From the NCBI GenBank assembly GCA_022712475.1, contig JALAGK010000501.1, forward strand, positions 1 through 9,058: a stretch of DNA of 9,058 nucleotides. The letters run 5' to 3'. The DNA comes from Enterobacteriaceae bacterium. GTDB taxonomy: Bacteria > Pseudomonadota > Gammaproteobacteria > Enterobacterales > Enterobacteriaceae. The stretch's first letter is position 1. Every line of letters begins with the position of its first letter. The translations under genes were made by a program, and so were the position numbers. Shown here piece by piece: positions 1-7,209 of this stretch. Below the pieces are notes generated by a model that did not search any database, had not been told where the DNA came from, and was given only the letters and a program-made list of their open reading frames with translations.

Positions 1-1636
1 CCAGGTGATTGACCAGGAAACCGCACAGCTGGTTGCCGAAGAAATGGGTCACAAGGTTATCCTGCGTCGTGAGAACGAGCTGGAAGAAGCGCTGATGAGT
101 GACCGTGATACCGGTGTTCAGGCCGAGCCGCGTGCGCCGGTTGTGACCATCATGGGTCACGTCGACCACGGTAAGACCTCGCTGCTCGACTACATCCGTT
201 CTACCAAAATCGCCTCTGGCGAAGCGGGCGGTATTACGCAGCACATTGGTGCTTACCACGTGCAGACCGACAACGGCAGCATCACCTTCCTGGACACCCC
301 AGGCCACGCCGCGTTTACCGCGATGCGTGCACGTGGTGCGCAGGCAACTGACATCGTTGTCCTAGTTGTTGCCGCAGACGACGGCGTGATGCCGCAGACC
401 ATTGAAGCTATCCAGCATGCGAAAGCAGCGAAAGTTCCGGTGGTGGTTGCCGTTAACAAGATTGATAAGCCGGAAGCCGATCCCGACCGTGTTAAGAATG
501 AGCTGGCACAGTACGGCATCATTCCAGAAGAGTGGGGCGGTGAAAGCCAGTTTGTACACGTATCTGCGAAAGCCGGTACCGGTATTGATGAACTGCTCGA
601 CGCGATTCTGCTGCAGTCTGAGGTTCTTGAACTCAAAGCTGTACGCAACGGTATGGCAAGCGGTGTGGTTATCGAATCCTTCCTGGACAAAGGCCGTGGC
701 CCGGTAGCCAGTGTGCTGGTGCGTGAAGGCACCCTGCATAAAGGCGACATCGTGTTGTGTGGCTTTGAGTATGGCCGTGTTCGTGCAATGCGTAACGAAC
801 TGGGTCAGGAAGTCACGGAAGCAGGTCCTTCTATTCCGGTAGAAATTCTCGGCCTGTCTGGTGTGCCGGTTGCGGGTGATGAAGCGACCGTAGTACGTGA
901 CGAGAAGAAAGCCCGCGAAGTGGCGCTCTACCGTCAGGGCAAGTTCCGCGAAGTGAAACTGGCTCGTCAGCAGAAAGCGAAACTGGAAAACATGTTCGCC
1001 AACATGACCGAAGGCGAAGTGTCCGAAGTGAACATCGTGCTCAAAGCCGACGTTCAGGGTTCTGTAGAAGCTATCACCGACTCGCTGCTGAAACTCTCCA
1101 CCGACGAAGTGAAGGTGAAGATTATCGGTTCTGGCGTAGGTGGTATCACCGAAACCGACGCAACGCTTGCTGCGGCGTCTAACGCCATCCTGGTAGGCTT
1201 TAACGTACGTGCTGACGCCTCTGCGCGCCGCGTCATTGAAGCTGAAAGCCTGGATCTGCGTTACTACTCCGTCATTTATAACCTGATTGACGAAGTGAAA
1301 GCAGCCATGAGCGGCATGCTGGCACCGGAATACAAACAGCAGATCATCGGTCTGGCAGAAGTGCGCGACGTGTTCAAGTCTCCGAAGTTTGGCGCTATCG
1401 CTGGCTGTATGGTGACCGAGGGCGTGGTCAAGCGTCACAACCCGATTCGTGTACTGCGCGACAACGTGGTTATCTACGAAGGCGAGCTGGAATCTCTGCG
1501 CCGCTTTAAAGATGACGTCAACGAAGTGCGTAACGGTATGGAATGTGGTATTGGCGTTAAGAACTACAACGACGTGCGCAGTGGCGATATGATCGAAGTC
1601 TTTGAAATTATCGAAATTCAGCGCTCTATCGACTAA
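1..1636 (+). CDS. infB: Translation initiation factor IF-2, C-terminal part (5' end outside window)
   Basis: IF2 is the GTPase that brings initiator fMet-tRNA to the 30S subunit and promotes 50S joining in the cytoplasm. The reading frame is already open at base 2 and ends at the TAA at 1634-1636, giving 544 full codons. The E. coli protein is about 890 residues, so roughly the last 60% is present. The GTG at 5-7 is an internal valine, not a start. Counting that valine as 1, the G motifs are all intact: G1 GHVDHGKT at 51-58, G3 DTPGH at 97-101, G4 NKID at 151-154 and G5 SAK at 187-189. The EF-Tu-like domain II, the linker and the C-terminal fMet-tRNA-binding domain follow. The alternative IF2 starts known in E. 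coli would lie upstream of this window. The nusA-infB operon normally continues into rbfA, as here. Confidence 0.98.
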   Translation, partial: QVIDQETAQLVAEEMGHKVILRRENELEEALMSDRDTGVQAEPRAPVVTIMGHVDHGKTSLLDYIRSTKIASGEAGGITQHIGAYHVQTDNGSITFLDTPGHAAFTAMRARGAQATDIVVLVVAADDGVMPQTIEAIQHAKAAKVPVVVAVNKIDKPEADPDRVKNELAQYGIIPEEWGGESQFVHVSAKAGTGIDELLDAILLQSEVLELKAVRNGMASGVVIESFLDKGRGPVASVLVREGTLHKGDIVLCGFEYGRVRAMRNELGQEVTEAGPSIPVEILGLSGVPVAGDEATVVRDEKKAREVALYRQGKFREVKLARQQKAKLENMFANMTEGEVSEVNIVLKADVQGSVEAITDSLLKLSTDEVKVKIIGSGVGGITETDATLAAASNAILVGFNVRADASARRVIEAESLDLRYYSVIYNLIDEVKAAMSGMLAPEYKQQIIGLAEVRDVFKSPKFGAIAGCMVTEGVVKRHNPIRVLRDNVVIYEGELESLRRFKDDVNEVRNGMECGIGVKNYNDVRSGDMIEVFEIIEIQRSID

Positions 1637-1660
1637 GCGTCGGCAGAACAGTGTGATTAT

Positions 1661-1678
1661 GGGGGGCTTCGGCCCCCC
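1661..1678 (+). terminator. GC hairpin with UUCG loop between infB and rbfA (attenuator-like)
   Basis: GGGGGGC (1661-1667) pairs perfectly with GCCCCCC (1672-1678) around a TTCG loop, an extra-stable C(UUCG)G tetraloop. The following bases, TCTTTGTC, form only a poor T-tract. I infer a weak or read-through terminator, or a processing or 3'-end stabilising hairpin. It sits directly before the rbfA ribosome binding site (GGAG 1688-1691), and rbfA has no obvious promoter of its own in the 63-bp gap. Confidence 0.6.
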
Positions 1679-1699
1679 TCTTTGTCTGGAGAATTTATT

Positions 1700-2104
1700 A
1701 TGGCTAAAGAATTTGGCCGCCCGCAGCGCGTTGGGCAGGAGATGCAAAAAGAAATTGCGCTTATCCTTCAGCGTGAAATCAAAGACCCGCGTCTGGGCCT
1801 GATGACCACGGTGTCTGGCGTGGAAATGTCCCGTGATCTGGCTTATGCCAAAGTGTATGTCACCTTCCTTAACGACGGCGATGAAAAAGCGATCAGCGAA
1901 GGCCTCAAGGCGCTGCGTGATGCTTCTGGCTACATTCGCACGCTGCTGGGTAAAGCAATGCGCCTGCGTATCGTGCCGGAATTGACGTTCTTCTACGATA
2001 ACTCACTGGTAGAAGGCATGCGTATGTCCAACCTCGTTTCCAGCGTAGTGAAACAGGACGAAGAGCGTCGCGTTGATGCCGAAGATGGCGACAAGGAGGA
2101 CTAA
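1700..2104 (+). CDS. rbfA: 30S ribosome-binding factor A
   Basis: RbfA is a small KH-type protein that binds the immature 30S subunit near 16S helix 1. It is needed for late 16S processing and for growth in the cold. The ATG at 1700 is chosen because GGAG (1688-1691) lies 8 nt upstream and the N-terminus MAKEFGRP matches the family. A TTG at 1682 in the same frame has no such support. The product is 134 residues, against about 133 in E. coli. The type II KH fold, with its interhelical Ala-x-Gly kink (ASG at 75-77), is intact. The tail after about residue 118 is acidic and charged (DEERR...DKED), as usual. The stop codon shares its last A with the truB start (TAATG), which implies translational coupling. 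Confidence 0.97.
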   Translation: MAKEFGRPQRVGQEMQKEIALILQREIKDPRLGLMTTVSGVEMSRDLAYAKVYVTFLNDGDEKAISEGLKALRDASGYIRTLLGKAMRLRIVPELTFFYDNSLVEGMRMSNLVSSVVKQDEERRVDAEDGDKED

Positions 2105-2106
2105 TG
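2093..2106 (+). promoter_or_regulatory. truB Shine-Dalgarno and overlapping rbfA stop / truB start
   Basis: AAGGAGG at 2093-2099 is a near-perfect anti-16S match. It lies inside the last codons of rbfA, 4 nt before the ATG at 2104-2106. The rbfA TAA (2102-2104) and this ATG share one base. Ribosomes finishing rbfA can probably re-initiate directly on truB. The short spacing is less than optimal, which fits coupling, but that is inference. Confidence 0.85.
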
Positions 2107-3054
2107 AGTCGTCCTCGTCGTCGCGGTCGCGACGTTCACGGTGTGCTGTTGCTGGATAAGCCGCAAGGCTTGTCTTCGAACGACGCGTTACAAAAGGTAA
2201 AACGCTTGTATAACGCCAATCGCGCCGGGCACACTGGCGCGTTGGATCCGCTGGCAACCGGTATGCTGCCGATTTGCCTTGGTGAAGCCACCAAGTTTTC
2301 CCAGTATCTGCTGGATTCGGACAAGCGCTATCGCGTCGTTGCCCGCCTGGGCCAGCGTACCGATACCTCCGATGCCGACGGGCAGGTAGTTGAGGAGCGT
2401 ACGGTTAATTTTACGGCACAGGAGCTGGCAGCCGCGCTGGACACGTTTCGTGGTGAAACCCAGCAGATCCCGTCGATGTACTCAGCGCTTAAATACCAGG
2501 GCAAGCCGCTGTACGAGTATGCGCGTCAGGGTATTGATGTACCACGTGAGGCCCGTCCGATAGTGGTGTATGAATTGCTGTTTATTCGCCATGAAGGTGA
2601 TGAACTGGAGCTTGAAATTCACTGCTCAAAAGGCACCTATATCCGCACTATCATTGACGATTTAGGCGAGAAACTCGGCTGTGGTGCACACGTGATTTTC
2701 CTGCGTCGTCTGGCGGTCAGCCGTTATCCGGTGGAGCGCATGGTAACGCTGGAGCAGCTTGCAGCGTTGGTTGAACAGGCAGAGCAGCAGGAGATCGCAG
2801 CCGCCGACCTGCTTGATCCGTTACTGATGCCAATGGACAGCCCGGCGGCGGATTTCCCGGTCGTCAATCTGCTGCCGGAAGTTGCCGTTTATTTCAAAAA
2901 CGGTAATCCAGTGCGCGTTAATGGTGTACCGACCGAAGGGCTGGTGCGCGTGACGGAAGGTGAAGCACGCAAGTTTATCGGTATGGCGCAAATTGACGAT
3001 GAAGGTCGCGTTGCGCCGCGTCGCCTGGTCGTGGAATACCCGCCGGGGGTATAA
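2104..3054 (+). CDS. truB: tRNA pseudouridine(55) synthase
   Basis: TruB isomerises U55 in the T-loop of elongator tRNAs to pseudouridine and also acts as a tRNA folding chaperone in the cytoplasm. The product is 316 residues, against about 314 in E. coli. The catalytic motif GHTGALDP has its nucleophilic aspartate at D48, and the conserved active-site tyrosine is Y76 (DKRYRV). The [12 protein letters not shown] segment and the SKGTYIRTI motif of the TruB family are present. A C-terminal PUA-like RNA-binding domain occupies roughly residues 250-316. The tail ends EYPPGV, about two residues longer than I recall for E. coli. It overlaps rbfA by one base, so it is a downstream member of the nusA-infB operon. 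Confidence 0.97.
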   Translation: MSRPRRRGRDVHGVLLLDKPQGLSSNDALQKVKRLYNANRAGHTGALDPLATGMLPICLGEATKFSQYLLDSDKRYRVVARLGQRTDTSDADGQVVEERTVNFTAQELAAALDTFRGETQQIPSMYSALKYQGKPLYEYARQGIDVPREARPIVVYELLFIRHEGDELELEIHCSKGTYIRTIIDDLGEKLGCGAHVIFLRRLAVSRYPVERMVTLEQLAALVEQAEQQEIAAADLLDPLLMPMDSPAADFPVVNLLPEVAVYFKNGNPVRVNGVPTEGLVRVTEGEARKFIGMAQIDDEGRVAPRRLVVEYPPGV

Positions 3055-3062
3055 CGTTAACG

Positions 3063-3085
3063 GCGAAGAGCGTTCTGCTCTTCGC
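3063..3085 (+). terminator. Hairpin just after truB
   Basis: GCGAAGAGC (3063-3071) and GCTCTTCGC (3077-3085) form a perfect 9-bp stem with a five-base loop, starting 9 bases after the truB stop. The downstream run is GAGATTTTCC, so the T-tract is weak and offset by three bases. It may be a partial terminator ending the nusA-infB operon, with read-through into rpsO, or a stabilising 3' hairpin. Confidence 0.55.
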
Positions 3086-3263
3086 TGAGATTTTCCTCAT
3101 CTTAATTTTTCTGCACGCAGTAAGGTTGCTATTTCTTCTCTTCTCCGGTCAATCCTTGCGTTCCAGGCACCAGCTTAATACGAGAGTATGTTAGCGTCAC
3201 TGGAGATATCGCAGAATAAATTAAGTCGTGCATGTAAATTAAGGCACCAGCCCGAGCGCCGCC
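3086..3263. other. Central truB-rpsO spacer, no gene supported
   Basis: This stretch is AT-richer than its neighbours and contains no coding sequence I can defend. It holds two copies of AGGCACCAGC (3165-3174 and 3242-3251) on the same strand. CCTTGCG also occurs twice (3154-3160 and 3262-3268). A 33-codon frame from the ATG at 3188 to the TAG at 3287 has no credible ribosome binding site and is not recognised. As I remember it, the whole truB-rpsO gap is about half as long in E. coli, so this may be a lineage-specific expansion. Confidence 0.5.
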
Positions 3264-3292
3264 TTGCGATAAATAATGGCGACAGGTAGAAT
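3264..3292 (+). promoter_or_regulatory. rpsO promoter (P1)
   Basis: TTGCGA (3264-3269) and TAGAAT (3287-3292) are separated by exactly 17 bp and match the sigma-70 consensus at 4/6 and 5/6. Predicted transcription starts around 3298-3300, giving a leader of about 70 nt. That leader would begin just upstream of the S15-binding pseudoknot, as expected for the known main rpsO promoter of E. coli. The start has not been mapped here. Confidence 0.65.
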
Positions 3293-3309
3293 ATCCCGGC
3301 TTTATCCTG

Positions 3310-3639
<330 letters not shown>

Positions 3640-3655
3640 TATTCGCAAGTTTCAG

Positions 3656-3683
3656 AAAAGGGGCCTCTTCAGGCCCCTTTTTT
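3656..3683 (+). terminator. rpsO terminator, probably bidirectional
   Basis: GGGGCCT (3660-3666) and AGGCCCC (3671-3677) form a 7-bp stem with a CTTC loop, followed by TTTTTT (3678-3683). On the opposite strand the same stem is followed by TTTT (complement of 3656-3659), so it can also stop leftward transcription. The A/U-rich stretch between the rpsO stop and the stem (TATTCGCAAGTTTCAG) resembles the region where RNase E cuts E. coli rpsO mRNA. Confidence 0.9.
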
Positions 3684-3730
3684 CAGTCAGACGGCAGCAA
3701 TTACCTGCAAACTCATGTATTGTTGCTGTA

Positions 3731-3736
3731 TATGAT
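3731..3736 (+). promoter_or_regulatory. Candidate -10 of the pnp promoter (P2)
   Basis: TATGAT matches the -10 consensus at 5/6 and is placed so that transcription would start near 3743, about 140 nt before the pnp start. That leader would contain the whole RNase III hairpin. No good -35 lies at 16-18 bp spacing (CAAACT at 17 bp is poor), so this is a position-supported guess. pnp is also expected to be transcribed by read-through from rpsO. Confidence 0.4.
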
Positions 3737-3755
3737 CCTGGCTTGCACGGATTCG

Positions 3756-3808
3756 CGCGGCTAATGAGAAACCTTGGTTTATTCCATCGAGGATTGTCAT
3801 TAGTCGCG
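3756..3808 (+). promoter_or_regulatory. pnp leader hairpin, RNase III processing site
   Basis: CGCGGCTAATGA (3756-3767) pairs with TCATTAGTCGCG (3797-3808): 12 bp with a single G.U. The stem continues inward with AACCTTG (3770-3776) against CGAGG...TT (3788-3795) around one bulged A, capped by a loop near 3777-3787. In E. coli, RNase III cuts this leader duplex, and PNPase then removes the short upstream fragment and lowers its own expression. Pairing is seen directly; the processing role comes from the E. coli system. Confidence 0.8.
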
Positions 3809-3835
3809 AGGATGCAACAGGATCGGAGATTGACC

Positions 3836-3860
3836 ACAGCGCGCCTTCATGGCGCGTTGT
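3836..3860 (+). promoter_or_regulatory. Second pnp leader hairpin
   Basis: ACAGCGCGCC (3836-3845) pairs with GGCGCGTTGT (3851-3860), 10 bp including one G.U, with a TTCAT loop. It ends 13 nt before the ribosome binding site AAGGA (3874-3878). It probably keeps the ribosome binding site in a defined single-stranded segment. There is no T-tract, so it is not a terminator. Confidence 0.65.
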
Positions 3861-3873
3861 TCAACTGATAAGT

Positions 3874-3888
3874 AAGGATAAAATTTTG
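3874..3888 (+). promoter_or_regulatory. pnp Shine-Dalgarno with TTG start codon
   Basis: AAGGA (3874-3878) stands 7 nt before the TTG at 3886-3888. No ATG or GTG lies at a suitable distance, and the first in-frame ATGs are codons 22-23, well inside the conserved fold. The protein from TTG begins LNPIV.KFQYG, the family N-terminus. E. coli pnp is also known to start at UUG, which makes initiation weak and open to control. Confidence 0.85.
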
Positions 3889-6018
3889 CTTAATCCGATC
3901 GTTCAGAAATTTCAGTATGGTCAACATACTGTTACCCTCGAAACTGGCATGATGGCTCGTCAGGCCACTGCAGCTGTCATGGCCAGCATGGACGACACTG
4001 CGGTATTCGTAACCGTGGTTGGCGCTAAAAAAGCGAAGCCAGGCCAGGACTTTTTCCCGCTTACCGTGAACTACCAGGAGCGTACTTACGCTGCTGGTCG
4101 CATCCCGGGTAGTTTCTTTCGCCGTGAAGGCCGTCCGAGCGAAGGCGAAACGCTGACCGCGCGTCTGATTGACCGCCCGATTCGCCCGCTGTTCCCGGAA
4201 GGTTTCGTCAACGAAGTGCAGGTTATCGCGACCGTTGTTTCCGTTAACCCGCAGGTTAACCCTGACGTCGTTGCTATGATTGGTGCGTCTGCTGCACTGT
4301 CTTTGTCTGGTATTCCGTTCAACGGTCCTATCGGCTGCGCTCGCGTTGGCTACATTAACGACCAGTACGTGCTAAACCCGACCCAGGATGAACTGAAATC
4401 CAGCAAACTGGATCTGGTCGTTGCCGGTACCGAAGGTGCGGTGCTGATGGTTGAATCTGAAGCCGAACTGCTGAGTGAAGATCAGATGCTGGGCGCCGTG
4501 GTGTTTGGCCACGATCAGCAGCAGGTTGTGATTCAGAACATCAACGAGCTGGTTAAACAAGCGGGCAAACCGCGTTGGGACTGGCAGCCTGAAGCCGCAA
4601 ACGACGCGCTTAACGCGCGCGTTGCGGCCCTGGCCGAAGCACGCCTGAGCGATGCTTACCGCATTACAGACAAGCAGGAACGTTACGCGAAGATTGATGC
4701 TATCAAATCTGAAGTAATTGCTTCACTGCAGGCAGAGCAGCCGGAAGGCGAGGCGCTGGACGAGAACGAACTCGGCGACATTCTGCACGCCATTGAGAAA
4801 AACGTTGTACGTTCTCGTGTGCTGGCAGGCGAGCCGCGTATCGACGGCCGTGAAAAAGACATGATTCGTGGCCTGGACGTGCGTACTGGTGTACTGCCGC
4901 GTACCCACGGTTCTGCGCTCTTCACCCGTGGTGAAACTCAGGCGCTGGTAACGGCGACCCTCGGTACCGAGCGTGACGCGCAGAATATTGACGAACTTAT
5001 GGGCGATCGTACTGACCGCTTCCTGTTCCACTACAACTTCCCTCCGTACTCTGTGGGCGAAACCGGCATGGTCGGTTCACCGAAGCGTCGTGAAATCGGC
5101 CATGGTCGTCTGGCGAAGCGTGGTGTGTTGGCAGTCATGCCGGCTGCAGACCGTTTCCCGTACACCGTACGTGTTGTGTCTGAAATCACCGAATCCAACG
5201 GTTCTTCTTCTATGGCTTCCGTATGTGGTGCTTCTCTGGCGCTGATGGATGCTGGTGTGCCTATCAAAGCCGCTGTTGCGGGTATCGCAATGGGCCTGGT
5301 GAAAGAAGGTGAGAACTTTGTGGTGCTGTCCGACATCCTGGGTGACGAAGATCACCTTGGCGATATGGACTTTAAAGTTGCGGGTTCTCGTGAAGGTATC
5401 ACTGCACTGCAGATGGATATCAAAATTGAAGGCATTACCCGTGAAATCATGCAGGTAGCGTTGAACCAGGCGAAAGGTGCACGTCTGCACATTCTGGGCG
5501 TGATGGAGCAGGCGATCAATGCGCCGCGCGGCGATATCTCTGAGTTCGCACCGCGTATCCACACCATCAAGATCAACCCGGACAAGATCAAAGACGTTAT
5601 CGGTAAAGGCGGCTCTGTTATTCGCGCCCTGACCGAAGAAACGGGTACCACTATCGAAATCGAAGATGATGGTACCGTGAAGATTGCAGCGACTGACGGC
5701 GATAAAGCGAAGTTTGCTATCCGTCGTATCGAAGAAATCACGGCCGAAATCGAAGTTGGTCGTATCTACAACGGGAAAGTGACCCGTATTGTGGACTTTG
5801 GTGCGTTCGTTGCTATCGGCGGCGGTAAAGAAGGTCTGGTACACATTTCCCAGATTGCTGACAAGCGCGTCGAAAAAGTCACCGATTATCTGCAGATGGG
5901 TCAGGAAGTGCCGGTGAAGGTTCTGGAAGTTGATCGCCAGGGCCGTGTTCGCCTGAGCATTAAGGAAGCGGTTGAGCAGTCTCCTGCTGCACAGCCAACT
6001 GCGCCTGAAGCAGAGTAA
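3886..6018 (+). CDS. pnp: Polyribonucleotide nucleotidyltransferase (PNPase)
   Basis: PNPase is a trimeric phosphorolytic 3'-5' exoribonuclease that can also add 3' tails. It works alone and in the RNA degradosome bound to RNase E. The product is 710 residues, close to the E. coli 711. Two RNase PH-like domains flank an alpha-helical linker. The first carries the RNA-contacting R79-R80 (FFRREG). The second carries the phosphate-binding SSS at 440-442 and the metal/catalytic residues D489, D495 and K497 in [12 protein letters not shown], each three positions later than in E. coli. The KH domain has GKGG at 573-576, and the S1 domain runs from about 625 to 693. The helical linker near residue 270 is about three residues longer than in E. 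coli and the C-terminal tail is shorter. All catalytic residues are present, so it should be active. Confidence 0.98.
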   Translation: MLNPIVQKFQYGQHTVTLETGMMARQATAAVMASMDDTAVFVTVVGAKKAKPGQDFFPLTVNYQERTYAAGRIPGSFFRREGRPSEGETLTARLIDRPIRPLFPEGFVNEVQVIATVVSVNPQVNPDVVAMIGASAALSLSGIPFNGPIGCARVGYINDQYVLNPTQDELKSSKLDLVVAGTEGAVLMVESEAELLSEDQMLGAVVFGHDQQQVVIQNINELVKQAGKPRWDWQPEAANDALNARVAALAEARLSDAYRITDKQERYAKIDAIKSEVIASLQAEQPEGEALDENELGDILHAIEKNVVRSRVLAGEPRIDGREKDMIRGLDVRTGVLPRTHGSALFTRGETQALVTATLGTERDAQNIDELMGDRTDRFLFHYNFPPYSVGETGMVGSPKRREIGHGRLAKRGVLAVMPAADRFPYTVRVVSEITESNGSSSMASVCGASLALMDAGVPIKAAVAGIAMGLVKEGENFVVLSDILGDEDHLGDMDFKVAGSREGITALQMDIKIEGITREIMQVALNQAKGARLHILGVMEQAINAPRGDISEFAPRIHTIKINPDKIKDVIGKGGSVIRALTEETGTTIEIEDDGTVKIAATDGDKAKFAIRRIEEITAEIEVGRIYNGKVTRIVDFGAFVAIGGGKEGLVHISQIADKRVEKVTDYLQMGQEVPVKVLEVDRQGRVRLSIKEAVEQSPAAQPTAPEAE

Positions 6019-6031
6019 GGTTTGCTACCCG

Positions 6032-6058
6032 GGCTCTCTGCGGTTTTCGCAGAGAGCC
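6032..6058 (+). terminator. Strong hairpin after pnp, without T-tract
   Basis: GGCTCTCTGCG (6032-6042) and CGCAGAGAGCC (6048-6058) form a perfect 11-bp stem with a GTTTT loop, 13 bases after the pnp stop. TGCATGTGG follows, so there is no U-run for intrinsic termination. It more likely protects the pnp 3' end after processing, or acts as a weak or Rho-linked terminator allowing read-through into nlpI. Confidence 0.55.
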
Positions 6059-6135
6059 TGCATGTGGAACAGGATGTTCTGCGTAGTTGCCGGGGGACAG
6101 GACGTTCATCCAATCGTTGTCTTCGGGAGTGGGAA

Positions 6136-7023
6136 ATGAAGCCTTTGTTGCGCTGGTGCCTTGTTGCGACCGTTCTGGCTGTAGCAGGATGCGGCAATAA
6201 TTCTGCCTGGCGTAAAAACGAAGTACTGGCCGTGCCGCTGCAGCCGACGCTGCAACAAGAAGTCATTCTTGCGCGCATGGAACAGATCCTTGCCAGTCGG
6301 GCTTTAACCGATGACGAACGCGCACAGCTTTTATATGAGCGCGGAGTGTTGTATGATAGTCTCGGTCTGCGAGCGCTGGCGCGAAACGATTTTTCGCAAG
6401 CACTGGCGATTCGCCCGGACATGCCTGAGGTTTTCAATTACTTAGGCATATATTTAACGCAGGCAGGCAATTTTGACGCTGCCTATGAAGCGTTTGATTC
6501 TGTACTTGAGCTTGATCCAACTTACAATTACGCGCGTCTGAACCGCGGTATCGCCCTCTATTACGGCGGACGTTACCGGTTAGCGCAAGATGATCTGCTG
6601 GCGTTTTATCAAGACGATCCCAATGATCCTTTCCGTAGTCTGTGGCTCTGGCTTGTTGAAAGCAAGCTGGATGAGAAACAGGCTAAGGCGATGTTGAAGC
6701 AGCGCCTTGACAGAGCGGACAGAGAGCAATGGGGATGGAACATCGTCGAATTCTACCTTGGCGATATCAGTGAAAGTACACTGATGGAGCGCCTGAAGGC
6801 AGACGCAACGGATAACACCTCGCTCGCTGAACATCTCAGTGAAACCAACTTCTATTTAGGTAAGTACTACCTAAGTCTGGGGGATAAGAGCAGCGCCACG
6901 GCACTGTTCAAGTTAGCGGTCGCTAACAACGTACACAACTTCGTTGAGCACCGTTATGCATTGTTGGAATTAGCGCTCTTGGGCCAGGATCAAGACGACC
7001 TGGCAGAATCGGACCAGCAATAG
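6136..7023 (+). CDS. nlpI: Outer-membrane lipoprotein NlpI, TPR adaptor of Prc protease
   Basis: In E. coli, NlpI is an outer-membrane lipoprotein facing the periplasm. It presents the peptidoglycan endopeptidase MepS to the protease Prc and scaffolds other murein hydrolases. The ATG at 6136 is chosen because GGGAG (6125-6129) lies 6 nt upstream and the frame then begins with a lipoprotein signal: basic K2/R6, a hydrophobic run, then lipobox VAGC with the lipidated Cys at 19. An in-frame extension from 6022 would bury this signal. Residue +2 is Gly, not Asp, which fits outer-membrane sorting. The product is 295 residues, against 294 in E. coli. Three consecutive 34-residue TPR units are visible at about 63-96, 97-130 and 131-164, with another TPR-like helix pair near 235-268. 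The C-terminus DDLAESDQQ is conserved. Confidence 0.96.
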   Translation: MKPLLRWCLVATVLAVAGCGNNSAWRKNEVLAVPLQPTLQQEVILARMEQILASRALTDDERAQLLYERGVLYDSLGLRALARNDFSQALAIRPDMPEVFNYLGIYLTQAGNFDAAYEAFDSVLELDPTYNYARLNRGIALYYGGRYRLAQDDLLAFYQDDPNDPFRSLWLWLVESKLDEKQAKAMLKQRLDRADREQWGWNIVEFYLGDISESTLMERLKADATDNTSLAEHLSETNFYLGKYYLSLGDKSSATALFKLAVANNVHNFVEHRYALLELALLGQDQDDLAESDQQ

Positions 7024-7128
7024 CTGACGGACACTATCAGCCTATAACCCTTTGTAAGTCATCATCTTTACAGGTGAGGGCGTTTTTGTTCGTCAATCCA
7101 TCTACTTTGAGCCGGTTCACACTTTTCG

Positions 7129-7209
7129 ATGAAAAATGCAGATCATTTTCATGTTGAGTTATGTAGACTGGCCGCCATTAATATTGAGGCACTAGCACTA
7201 CATGGCTGA
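7129..7209 (+). CDS. yrbN: Small protein YrbN, overlapping the deaD start
   Basis: A 26-codon frame starts at the ATG at 7129 and ends at the TGA at 7207-7209. It translates as [18 protein letters not shown] followed by IEALALHG. This closely resembles the E. coli small protein YrbN (26 residues, detected as expressed), which also lies directly upstream of deaD, so length, position and sequence agree. Its last 8 bases overlap the deaD start (ATGGCTGA contains both the deaD ATG and this TGA). No clear Shine-Dalgarno is seen (the nearest GAG is at 7109-7111, 17 nt away), so translation may be weak. Its function is unknown; a leader-peptide or coupling role for deaD is inference. There is no signal peptide or membrane segment. 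Confidence 0.8.
   Translation: MKNADHFHVELCRLAAINIEALALHG

Larger units (their letters stand above)
3656..3830 (-). ncRNA. sraG: Probable SraG small RNA, antisense to the pnp leader (5' end approximate)
   Basis: In E. coli, SraG is a roughly 150-175 nt RNA transcribed between rpsO and pnp, opposite to both. Here the spacer has the same position and length, and the rpsO terminator read on the minus strand gives a GC stem followed by TTTT, a suitable 3' end. I could not find a convincing minus-strand promoter, so the 5' end is set only from the expected length. Any transcript would be fully complementary to the pnp leader, including the RNase III hairpin. Position and terminator are seen; identity is inferred from synteny. 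Confidence 0.45.

Noticed and set aside
362..1747. 461-codon open frame on the minus strand
   Set aside because: Antisense to infB and the start of rbfA, with the same shadow composition and no recognisable domain.
5077..5844. 255-codon minus-strand frame opposite pnp
   Set aside because: Antisense shadow of the conserved PNPase catalytic, KH and S1 region.
6022..6135. Upstream in-frame extension of nlpI
   Set aside because: It would add 38 residues containing the post-pnp hairpin and bury the lipoprotein signal; the ATG at 6136 has its own GGGAG and matches the family.
7043..7048. TATAAC as a deaD promoter -10
   Set aside because: A 5/6 match, but there is no acceptable -35 at 16-18 bp. 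E. coli deaD is reported to be transcribed from farther upstream, within nlpI, which I could not confirm here.
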